A stretch of DNA of 64,000 nt from Nemopilema nomurai (lineage: Eukaryota; Cnidaria; Scyphozoa; Rhizostomeae; Rhizostomatidae): positions 186,001-250,000 of the forward strand of contig ML133380.1 of the NCBI GenBank assembly GCA_003864495.1. Direction: 5' to 3'. Within the stretch, counting starts at the first letter, position 1. Each line of letters opens with the position of its first letter. Below, piece after piece: positions 1 through 11,300 of the stretch. The notes below the pieces were generated by a model, which made no database searches, was not told the origin of the DNA, and was given only the letters and a program-made list of their open reading frames with translations. The position numbers and the translations under genes are program-made.

Positions 1-3000
1 CAAATCAAGGCTATGAAACGGAAATGCTTTCATGATTAAACAGCAACCACAACAACAGATACCAGTGCTGAGGATGCAAGATGCCACTGTAATGCTCTCG
101 CGCTCTACAAATCACGAAGCGTTCGACTATGTCCAGTTATGGCGATTCCTTCTATGTAGAAGTGCACTTTCAGCCTTCAGATTCCAGAAATAAAGCTTCT
201 TTTTGGATTTGATAGTTGATATATTTATCTCTTGACCGGCTAAAGATCCCGCAATGCTTGGCTTTGGGCCTAACGCGTATTAGCCATTCAAATCTGTAGA
301 ATTAGAATACAGGGGATTTTGTGTAACATTTAAGCCCAAACGGCTATTCTCAGCTTCAAGATCATTTCCTACCACAGTTCATATATTCTACGGTTGAAAG
401 CCCAGATGTTGCTTTACAATGCCTTTTAAACAAAAGACATCAGATTTTATTATATCGAAAATGAGGCAATCAAGAACTTAACATCTGTACAGTATTGCAT
501 TTGCTGGGCCATTGATACTGATTTACAAGTAGCGACTAAAAACAAACGAACCAGCGAACAGCTAGATTTTAAACCACATTCAACAACATTTTTCATCGAC
601 TTATTTTACGAATGTTCACAATACAAATGCGTCCAAAAGCGGCCTTGTTTCATAGAAAGTATTGCGTCTTTCGAATAGCCTTGTCTTATTCGAAGGCACG
701 TGTCATATGAAGGAAGGCAATGCATGCCTTCAAAAATTAGGTCGCATTTCTTTTTCCGAGCATTTCTTTGTCATTGCTTACACATTGCAAGTAATTTGGG
801 TAGAGGGTTTTGTTTAATAAGATAACATCCAAAGGTTGAATATCAAATCAGCAATACCATTGAAGGTGCAGTGTCCAAAGGACTGGCTTTTGCATTTGAC
901 TTGCAAAATGATCCTTCTATGTTCATACTTGAACGCCATCTGACTTTGGCAAATCAAATTTTGGTTGCACATTGGCAGCCATTTTAAGCCAAATACACAT
1001 GGAAACCGCTTTGAAATTGACACACAGACTAAGGCGATAGATCAATACGTCTTGAGTGGCGATTGCAAAAAGACAATGCATGCTATCTTTATTTAGCAAA
1101 GATAGCCAAATAAATAACTGGACTTGAAGAAATAAAAGGATAGAAATTGAACAGACGTTTTTAATCTTGCTTTTTTGATACTAACCAGCAGACGTCGCAG
1201 CTCAAAGACGCCTTCGCTGTTCTGGAGCCGAATTACCACCAAACAAGATAAAGTCTCGATCAGTTTAGACTAAATTTTACACAAAGGAACCCCAAGGGTG
1301 AAAGAGTGGAAATATTCTTTTCTTAATGGTCTTAGATTCCTTCAAAACAATTGCGGTTGCCAGCGCAGATTGAAAAGACACTGTTGGGGTCGATGCAACA
1401 AGATAAGAATGCTGACACACAAAATTGCAAATAGAGTTTTAACAATGCTAAAAACTTACGCCAATAATCTTTTGAGCCAAGCAACATATTATAGTTCTAT
1501 TAATTTCAGAATCTTTGGCTTAATCAGCTGCCTTCATCTAAATAAAAATCTCACTTTTTTAACAAGACCAACCGATTTCTTAAAACAGATTAATCCCATT
1601 CTTTGTCCCGTTTCTTTCGAATACAATAGATATACCTGCCTCATAGTTTCAAATCACAGACAACAAATAAAGTTTAAAAAGTCACCTATTTCTACTCTCT
1701 TTGTAAACATGCTCTTTGTTTTTGAGAAATTTGATATCAGCCTCTAAGATTTAATTTCCAACATGGCTTTCAATGCTTTCGTACTTATGTTGTTTGCGGA
1801 CGAAAATTGTGTTTGATTTCACTTGCAGCAATACCTCTAGCCTTTAAAAGCCACATAACTTCGCAAAAAGCTACTTGCACGTGAATTGAATGCAGCCCAT
1901 TCATAAAATACTACTTGAGCGTATATTGACTGCAGCGAAAACAAACAAGGCGACTTGTCCTTGCTGAAGCGGGTAAATGGCCTGCTTAATATTTCGGATT
2001 GTGCAAATAAATGATTGAACACAAGTAATGACTTACCAAGCTCAAAACTCAGCTTTATCAATTAAGAAATGATATCTTTCGCTGTTTTCAAAGCGACCAA
2101 TTAAATGCTGTCGATTTCTAAGGTAAATATATGTGGACGAGTTCTTTTGCAAAATAACAGGTTGCTTTCATCAGGTAAAATTCGTCTAGAGATACATCAG
2201 TGCGAAGGCCTATCTTATAATCAGGAAAGGATACTTGCTCACATAAATTGAGACAGTTTAGTCTTCTAATAGGCAAGTAAAAAAGGAGAAGAAAGTATTT
2301 GGCGCCTTTGAGAGCAGCCTTCCATCCTTCTGTAACTTACCTTGGCCTAAGTTCGATGTTAATGATAACGATTGAACTTGCTATACCATCTTGCTTTCAT
2401 TCTAACAACAAAGAAACGTTTGATACAATGGTCCTCATTTACTATCGCCAAGGTCAATAATAAATCGCTTCTCACCTGAAAACCTTCACCATCCCTCATC
2501 CAGCTCAACTGGATCTTTGAAATTGGCAAGATCTTGGCGGAAGTTTTAAATTTCGCCCCAGGCTCCAAACACGCTCCACCGCAAGTCACCTGTTTCTTCA
2601 TCAGGCGAATACATAACACTAAGCTTTAGAATAGTTTCTTTTACAGAATACATTCTTTAGCAAAGAAAAGGATTTATCAACAAAAACTAGAATTGGCTTT
2701 AAATATGGCCAATTACCTTCCGTCTGGTTTTGATTTCATCAGTCAACTTCAATTTGAAATGAGGCCACAAAACAGCTGAATGTATGGGTAAAGCGAACAG
2801 AGTTGAATTCAATTTATTCAAAATTGAATGCAGATTGGTCGTAATAACAACTGAAACGCTTTCACGAAACTGGCAATCTTCAATAAAACGCGATACCAAT
2901 GTAGTTATGACTCATTAAGGCAAACGGTGATTTAATGTAAAATGCAAAACTCATTCTAGCCGAAAACATCAATGCATGTATTTTAAACTGTTTTTGAATT

Positions 3001-3501
3001 TCTAATTTTCAACGTTCAGTAAAGACCGCGTATTTCAGAGATAGCGACAAAGAATATCATCCTCAGGGCAAGCACCATTTCTAAAACTGCAGTTTCTTAT
3101 CAACAAGAATCAATAATTCCAATGACATGGTCTTTCCAAATCGTTGAAGCGGACTCCAATTAACTTTTTGGCTGCTGGAGTGACGCAGAATGGTTAGTCT
3201 AGCAAGGTATATTGTCGCTTCTCCAGACATTTTATTCGTGTGGACACAGGTGCAACTTGCCAATGTTAAGCTTGTGGATAAATTTTATTTGCTTTTCAAA
3301 AGTCAGAAAGAGATTGATAATGGCTTTTTCTCTCATGAGTCAACACATAATCCAATTTGAAACTCTTTAATCAAGAAGCGCACGACTCCTTCTGTCTGGT
3401 AACAGTGCAACATGACGCGTTTCCAAACTCAAGAAGTCCTGAACAATCAGCGAGAAATGAAGAGCATGGAGATATTAGAATTGAGCAAAGGCGTAAAACA
3501 A
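1..3501. other. AT-rich stretch without a recognisable gene
   Basis: I see no exon that matches a known family. The longest open frame (plus strand, 1298-1747, 149 codons) has no domain, no repeat and no supporting splice structure, so I regard it as chance. Minus-strand pieces at about 2456-2588 and 2708-2770 end at acceptable splice donors (a CAG and an AAG followed by GTGAGA or GTAATT). They could be exons of an unidentified gene, but I could not join them in phase. Confidence 0.5.
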
Positions 3502-4377
3502 CGAAAGAAGGTGCACATGACGAAATTAGGTGCACATGACGAAATAAGGTGCACATGACGAAATAAGGTGCACATGACGAAAAGGTGCACATGACGAAAT
3601 AAGGTGCACATGACGAAATAAGGTGCACATGACGAAATAAGGTGCACATGACGAAATAAGGTGCACATGACGAAAGAAGGTGCACATGACGAAAGAAGGT
3701 GCACATGACGAAATAAGGTGCACATGACGAAAGAAGGTGCACATGACGAAAGAAGGTGCACATGACGAAAGAAGGTGCACATGACGAAAGAAGGTGCACA
3801 TGACGAAAGAAGGTGCACATGACGAAAGGAGGCGCACATGACGAAATAAAGTGCACATGACGAAATAAGGTGCACATGGCGAAAGAAGGTGCACATGACG
3901 AAATAAGATGCACATGACGAAATTAGATGCACATGACGAAATTAGATGCACATGACGAAAGAAGGTGCACATGGCGAAATAAGGTGCACATGGCGAAAGA
4001 AGGTGCACATGACGAAAGGAGGTGCACATGACGAAAGAAGGTGCACATGACGAAAGAAGGTGCACATGACGAAAGGAGGTGCACATGACAAAAGAAGGTG
4101 CACATGACGAAAGGAGGTGCACATGACGAAATTAGGTGCACATGGCGAAAGAAGGTGCACATGACGAAATAAGGTGCACATGACGAAATAAGGTGCACAT
4201 GACGAAAGAAGGTGCACATGACGAAAGGAGGTGCACATGACGAAATTAGGTGCACATGACGAAAGAAGGTGCACATGACGAAATAAGGTGCACATGACGA
4301 AATAAGGTGCACATGACGAAATAAGGTGCACATGACGAAAGAAGGTCACATGGCGAAATAAGGTGCAGATAACGAAA
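3502..4377. repeat. 19-bp minisatellite, about 45 copies
   Basis: The unit is GGTGCACATGACGAAATAA, repeated head to tail. Nearly all variation lies in the three bases after GAAA (TAA, GAA, GGA or TTA), plus occasional ATGGC for ATGAC. At least two copies are 17 bp. The unit contains the palindrome GTGCAC. Because 19 is not a multiple of three, each minus-strand frame walks through all three phases and gives long artefactual open frames of Cys/His/Ser/Phe-rich 19-residue repeats. The TTA variants create the stops that end them. I see no spacer-repeat alternation, so it is not a CRISPR array. Confidence 0.97.
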
Positions 4378-5367
4378 CCTGATGTTGGACTGTAGAGATT
4401 TCAAAACAATATGGCAAAAAGATGTGGGAATCTAAAATACAATGTATTTCTATATCAGGCTAATGGGGTGGTGAAATATTTGAAGTGCGATTAGAGCGTT
4501 GGCGAAATAATGGGTGCACAAAGGGGTAGCGATGGGGGTAGCAATGCAGGCGACTGCTTGCAAAATCAATTTTACACAGGAATTAAATGCAATTTAAAGA
4601 GGCGAAAATGGTTTCTAAAAGCTTTTTTATACATGGGAAAAACACAAAGGCGTTTAAGACAACAGCTACAGCATTTAGATTTAGAGCTAGCTGCTCATTT
4701 GGAATCATCGGAATCAGTCGTATGAAAAAATCGGTTTGCCACAGTCGAAGATGGCACGTGGGATCCTGGCCATCGTCAGCGTTTATATCAGCCGGTCTAG
4801 CAAACTCAATCAAAGACAAAAGGCTTCATTTAGAGGAAAATTCAAGGCCCAACTATTTACACAAGGTATTAAAGTGAAATAAATTAATAATCATATGTAC
4901 TTATGAGCATTTCATAATAGTCGATTTGGATAACAATATTTACACTTTACTGGCCTCTGTAAACAATGAAATGCGCTAATGAGAAATTATTAGGAAACAT
5001 CATTCATCTGTTCTGTTGGAATGACTTGAAGTAAACAATCTGGAAACTCATTTTAATCGGTGTCTAATAAGCTGTCACTTGTTGAAGCTGTTTTCATAAA
5101 CATTTAGGAAGTGCTATTTCTCTTTATGAGTAAAGTCATAACGTTTACAGTATCCAATTACAAATGGACTGCAAGAGCCAAAATATCTACTGCTGTCTCA
5201 GATGAATAGAATATTTCATATAATTAAGAAATCGGACGAGAACGGGCAAGGTTTTCTGTACACTGAGTTGTACCTGAGTACTTGTCAGCTTCTCATACAA
5301 TTGGCAACTCGAATATCCCTTGATTTCACACAAGGACAAATATTTGTCGTATTTACGTGCATTCGTT
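4378..5367. other. Downstream flank of the DCDC1-like gene
   Basis: This stretch lies between the minisatellite and the stop codon of the large minus-strand gene. It probably holds that gene's 3' untranslated region. Overlapping open frames of 70-96 codons on both strands (4510-4877) have no recognisable content and shadow each other. Confidence 0.45.
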
Positions 5368-8300
5368 TCATGATTTCACTCGGGTGCCTTGTGAGGCGTT
5401 AATCAGCCCTTTTGTTATTGCAGATTTGGGGCGGGCTGTGGTAACGCGCGCTGAGCTAGCAGACTTCCGCTGCGAAGGCAACACTCCTGACTTCTCATCA
5501 CGTGATAGAGGTTCCATGGTGGCTGAGACCCTGGGTGGCTGATTGGCTGTTCTGGGACGGCTGGATTGAGGACGGCTGGATTGAGGACGCGAGTGTCCTG
5601 CGGTCCTTTCTGGGTGTCCTGCGGGCCTTTCTGAGTGTCCTGCGGGCCTTTCTGAGCGGCCTGCGTCAGTCTCGAAGACATGTAGCGTCTCTTCGTGTTT
5701 GGCTGACCTCATTCTGGATGGGCTTTTGCTGGGAGCAGGAGGTGGGGGTGCAGGAAGAGCTAGCATGGTATCCGAGGATATGACAGGGCGCTAAGGATGA
5801 AAGTTAGCTGTGTTAAAATTTTCATACAAGACTTGATCGCACGCAAGTGCCACTTACACAACCTAATCAAGTTACGTAGCGCATGATATGTTTTATTGTA
5901 AAATTGGCTTGAGTGAGATAAGGAATTCCCGAGTAATTACATTTACCAGATTCAGAAAGGAAAGACAGCTAGAAGATAACAAAAGGTAGTAAGCTGGATG
6001 TGTATTCTTACAGATTTAATTTCATTGAAGCAAGAAAAGAAACCACTCACAATGCACAGCTAGAAACGGAGCGTCTAAAGCGCCATGTTGTTAAGTTGTG
6101 ACGTCACTTCATAAGTTGTGACGTCAATTCATATATTGTGACGTCACTTTATAAGTTGTGATGTCATTACTCACAGTAGTTCGAATGGCATCGCCGGTCC
6201 TGTTTGCACGTGACCAGGAAGCGCGCATCTCTATCTTGTGTCTTCGCTCTATACGTAAAGATACAACCAATCTCTAATAATCATGCGTTGCATCATATCA
6301 AGGTAGAGCTAATGGAGGTTAAAAGATTCTAGCAGGTGACGGTAAACGGTTCTTTGAAAGCGGAAGGTCTATCATAAAAATAAGATATCGAGACATGAAA
6401 TTCTCACAAAGCGGAAGACATCAAAACAAAAATACTTAAGACAGGAGAAGATTTTGATTACACCTCTGCACTTATTATTAACGCTAGAGCATTGAAAGAC
6501 GTCTATGTCGTTTAAAAAGCACTTACTAGATAAACAGAAATACCAAAAATTTCTAATACAACTATAGTTCTGGATGGTCAAAAATTACTCCAACGTGCTT
6601 TAAAAAGAGTCACATTATTTTAAAGAGAATAAATGATGTCATCTCTTTTAGCTGTTCTCAGAATGAGAATCTTCAGAGCACAATGTACATTGTTCTTTTC
6701 TGGGTATGACAAAAACCTATTATGTGTCGTATGCCCATCCCGTATTTAACAATACTTCGCAATACTTTGCACCCCTCCCAGAAAGAAGAAGAACGAAAAG
6801 AGATGTACAGTCTTTCTTCAAAGGGCATTCTAGCAACAGCGGCCTAAATCATGACCATTATATTGAAGCAAAGATGAGAACTATTTTCGCGACCACAGAA
6901 TGTTTTAAGCTTTATCATCTTGCCTCAGAGACAAGCAAAGCTTTTCGCGAAGGGCACAGAGCAAAAAAAAATTCGAGCTATGGTTGTACCATTGGTTGGA
7001 ACAAACTTCTCTCCACAAGTGACGCAAATTAACTGGTTTTTCTCAACTTGATCCAAATTGGTTACCTAGAAAAACCAGAACTAAATTTCATGACAGAAGC
7101 TTGAGAAGAGCAAGAATGAAAGTATGAAATTTTAACGAGTGTATTACATGTGCAACATATATTTTTGGATAAATGTTTACATGTGTCGAAAAAACTATAA
7201 AACTGTGTGTATGTTTGTTAGAAGTTTCTTTCAGTGTCCATGTAAATACTTATTTTTGAGCAGCAAATAGATCACAAGGGACTGGAGGCAGAAGATTGAA
7301 CAGGCGTAGAAAAAGCAAACATTTCACAAATAAGCTGCTTCTTGAATATTTCCCGGATTTTAAATGCAAACATTTGATTACAGATGTGGAAAATACTAAC
7401 TCGATTACCACAAAATGAAAATGTGATGGCAAATTCCTTTTTTTGATAATTCAAAGACACAGATTGAAACTTTACCTCGGCGCCATCTTTCGTGAACGCT
7501 CGACGGGCCACGCTGTTTAGATTCAGGCTTGAAGTAGCTCTGTCTAGGAACTAGAAACGCAAAAGTAGCTTATCATTTGCTTGGTACGAAAGCATTTTTC
7601 AGATAGCATCTTCTCAAGAGCATTTCATTTCAAAGCATTTCATTTCGAAGCATTTCATTTCAAAGCATTTCATTACAAAGCATTGAGCCACTTGCAAGCT
7701 TTTGAAACATATAACTGGCTTCAGAAGACTCGCTTAAGGACAATTGAACAGCATACGGCAAAAGCTGCGCGTAGGTAACACTACCTCAAGAAGAGTTGTT
7801 GCGACGACTGGAACGGCTCGGGCGACACTCTCACCATTAGGATAGGCAAGGATCGTTACGCCGCGCGGCAAATCGTAGAGCTTCCGTTCTTGCATGCGGG
7901 TACGCGCCTTGGAGCTCTGCGGCCTATGCGTGCGAAGTTCGTCCAGCTGCCCGCGTTCTTGAAAGGTCTTTAGCTCAGACAGATGTACCTGCAGATAACA
8001 GAAGGCAATCACACATGTTTAGAATATCGACATGGCGTGAAGAAACGTGTTCATCTTTGCAGCCATACTCAAGCGCATTGAAAAGCTTGCTCATAAAAAC
8101 CTGGGGACCGCGTGAGATTTAGCGCAGCCCTCTAGTCTCTGCGTCACTCAAAAGACCCCTCGTGGTTATTGGCCACATAATCACCACGTTTTTGAAACAT
8201 TATTTTCGAGCGATATCGTTTAAAAGAGATGTTGTCAGCTGCAAATTCCCACCATCTCGTCCCATGAAAACGCCTGTATGTCTCGTGGTATAAAGAGTGT

Positions 8301-11300
8301 TTCATAAGCCCATTTCTAGGCACATTGCTAGGCCCATTGCTAGGCCCATTGCTAGGCCCATTGCTAGGCCCATTGCTAGGCCCATTGCTAGGCCCATTGC
8401 TGGCAGTAGCGGGCGCAGGGAGACAAGTGTGCGAAATCGAACCTGTAGCTCTTCAATGGACTTTTCGAGAAGCTCCTCCTTCTTGCTTGGATAATCCCAC
8501 GCCTTGCTGTGTTTTACCGTACTCTCACTGTGTTGGGCAGCGGATTTGCCTGCGTATCGACGCCCTGATTGGAAAAGGTTTTCTTGTTAGTTGACAGCAA
8601 AGCTACGACTATGCAGTACCATAAGCTCACAGTTTGCAATCAAACAGCTTATAACTATTTGCAGTTTCTGCGAAAACATGATTCAGCAAGGAGCGATTTT
8701 TGAAAGGGTGCTTAAATAAATGTTTAAAGTACAATAAATATAGTCTGAAGAAGTTGCTTGATTTTCATGATTAGATGTCTCTTATACCTATCAATGGATT
8801 CTTGGAAAACTTTGTATAGCACAAATACCCATGCATTATGGGTAACCCTTCTCACTTTCAAGATAGCAATGTATTTTGGGATACCAAAAAAGCAATGCAT
8901 TCTGGTATACTCGGTGAGCTCAAATCTAGCCATTCCCGAATTCGAGGTCAAATTGTTGCATAACATTGTGCACTACACATGCCAAGTGCTAGACATAAAC
9001 GTGAAGAAAACACGCAAAAAAACAGGCCTAATCCAACAATGAAGTGCTCAACTTACAAATCCCAGCACGTAAATAGAAACAAGTTGGCTAAAGACTCACA
9101 AATAAAATTAATAGAAGCGAATGTTTATGACACGAGTCAGACGGCCTGGCCACATGACCAATTTTGTTTTGTCGACGTGCAAGAAAAATTCAATAGGCAG
9201 AAGACAGAAAAGGCCAATTCGCATTATAAGCCGTTTGGATTACATTGAAAGGTAAACAAGAAGGCAGCTGCTTTGGGCATCACATTACCTTGAAGCTGCC
9301 TCAGCAGATGCTTTTCTTGCTCAAGGTAGTCAGCAACCATGGATCGCTCTACCCGGTCCTGCTGGACTCGGATCTCTCGCATTTCAGAGTCTGGAAACAA
9401 ACACCAAGCGGATGAACAGGAGAATTGTGCACCAAAGCATAGTCATAGAAAAGAAATCAGCACACTCAAATCATTTTACACCCGTGCACACCACCCATAA
9501 AACAGATCACATTGAAAGACGATTACCCAAAACATCCTTTTGAAAGTTAACAGAAATCACTTTCCTAGATGGAAAATCTAATGGCTTGATACTTTGTTTT
9601 TAACTTCTAAAGATACCCACTGATTCAAGGGAATTCTTGGTAAACAGGGCCTTTTTTAGATCCATATCCTTACCACAACTTTTCGTGCTAATGGGCAAGC
9701 TAGGTCATCATTGGATCCATGTGTTTTGAAGTCTGAGTTTATATTTCTAAGCAGAGTCCTATTCAATTTACACAAAAAGAGTTGTTGTTGTGTGGACGCT
9801 GTTTCGTAAATAGATAGCAAATCACGCTATTATTCAGTTCTATAACTACCACGACCCATCTGTTGGCTTTCTAATACTTATAAGCCAGCCCAATGTCTTT
9901 ACCTTTGAATGGAATAAACGGTTCGCCGCACGAAACCCAGACGTCAATGGGGATTCGCACGTCCATTCGTTCCATGTTCGGACCTTCTTCCGGCTTGCCT
10001 TGTTCAACAAATGACACGTGTCTCTCTGATGCCAGCGAATACCCCGACGGAGTTCCCCCCCGGCTTGGTAATGAGAATGTACCATCACTTATAACACTGT
10101 TTGAATCCGAGGCTTTATCTCTAATGGAAAGGAGGTCCTTGTCAGACAGCTTTTTCTGCTCTTCTTCCGGGTCATTTGACTTCTGGAAGGAAATGCAGTG
10201 ATCAGTCGCGGAAGCTGGTGGATTCTGAATAACAAAGAACAATGTTTGGCAAGAAAGCACATCATACAGTGTGCTAAATTATGTCTAATCAACTATTGAC
10301 TACTTTAATATGTCAATATGTGCTATTCACTTTCTCGCTAAGTCGGTAAATAGCCGGATGGATTCAATACCTTGGCTTCAGAATAGCTCCTGCTCAGCGG
10401 CAGACACAGCTCTGGGTAATACGGCTGCAACAGTTGGTTCATATCTGTGATCAATTCGCCATCAGATGTGTACAATTTCCTCGCCGCTTGGGTGAGCCCC
10501 AGCTTGTACGTACACAAGTCTAGAAACTGGAGACAGGATTAAATTAAATCAGTGAGATGACGTAAATGACTCGAATTAGTTATACAAAAAGTGCAGTGAA
10601 CACATCCTGTGTCATATGTGTAGTTAGCGTCTAGTTACGTCATAATGTAAAAAAGCAAATGCGAAAAGCCTCATTGTTCCTCTGTCAATAACACAATGGG
10701 TGGCACTGACTAGACACGGTGAGCAATAACTGATTATACATGCTAACTGACTTAACAATCACAGCTGGCTGCAATCATGGAAGGACGCCACATTATGAGC
10801 TTACAAGCATACCTGGTTTATGCTATTGGCAATGACCACAGCGCCTTCGGCGAGGCGAATATCCCCGTTCCTATGCGCATGGACGCGAACGGAGGGAGTG
10901 GTCTGGGCCAGGTTAAGCTCGTAGGCAATTACGCGGACACTCGACTCCCGCTGAAGCCTTCTGAGCTGGCTTTCCCAGACATGCAGGGAGGATTCTGCCT
11001 CTTTCTGCGACAAATCGACCTGAGTTGAAAGAGTACGAGCTGATGAGGGGAGATCACAGATTATGATGCCTAATTAGAACGTTTTAAGACGGATCCAAAG
11101 GCAAAGGATGAGTATGAAACGGTTTGCTTACAACATAAATAAATGAAAGCTGGCTTCACCAATAAAGCTGATTCCGGTAATCGCATAGCGCAAAGATGGC
11201 CGACAGGTAAACAAATCTTCGTGCACCGCTCTCAAATGGGATCAGTAAACAGCAGGCTTTCATTATGGTTGTACTACAAGTTAATTAGCAAGCATGGATA

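Larger units (their letters stand above)
5368..9390 (-). other. DCDC1: DCDC1-like block H: coiled coil, doublecortin unit 6 and repeat tail
   Basis: Coding exons 9289-9390, 8443-8564, 7785-7988, 7476-7550 and 5368-5790. A short coiled coil (VERSMVADYLEQEKHLLRQL) comes first. RGVTILAYPNGESVARAVPV opens the sixth unit and a phase-0 intron precedes FLDRATSSLNLNSVARR. The model then joins FTKDGAE straight to the last exon, so the expected closing strand is missing: either an exon is hidden in the 1.7-kb intron or the unit is degenerate. The last exon has a Pro stretch, SERPAGH-type heptads and RPQSS repeats, and ends in a basic Ser/Ala-rich tail. Confidence 0.8.

Noticed and set aside
1298..1747. 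149-codon plus-strand open frame as a gene
   Set aside because: No domain, no recognisable start context, no splice partners and a composition typical of AT-rich non-coding DNA.
2456..3263. Exons of a lipase-type PLAT domain on the minus strand
   Set aside because: Pieces such as LSWMRDGEGFQ and LELLILVDKK gave a faint resemblance, but the donors and phases do not join and one piece runs into a stop.
3371..4349. Several long minus-strand open frames of 135-198 codons with Cys/His/Phe repeats
   Set aside because: They are translations of the 19-bp minisatellite in different frames. A 19-bp unit gives the same 19-residue repeat in every frame, so coding is not implied.
3502..4377. CRISPR array
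   Set aside because: Units follow each other without spacers and the genome is eukaryotic.
6706..7032. 108-codon plus-strand open frame
   Set aside because: It lies in the last intron of the DCDC1-like gene on the opposite strand and has no family features.
8297..8594. Plus-strand frames with PIAR or GPLL repeats
   Set aside because: They come from the 12-bp tandem repeat and the opposite strand of a real exon (8443-8564).
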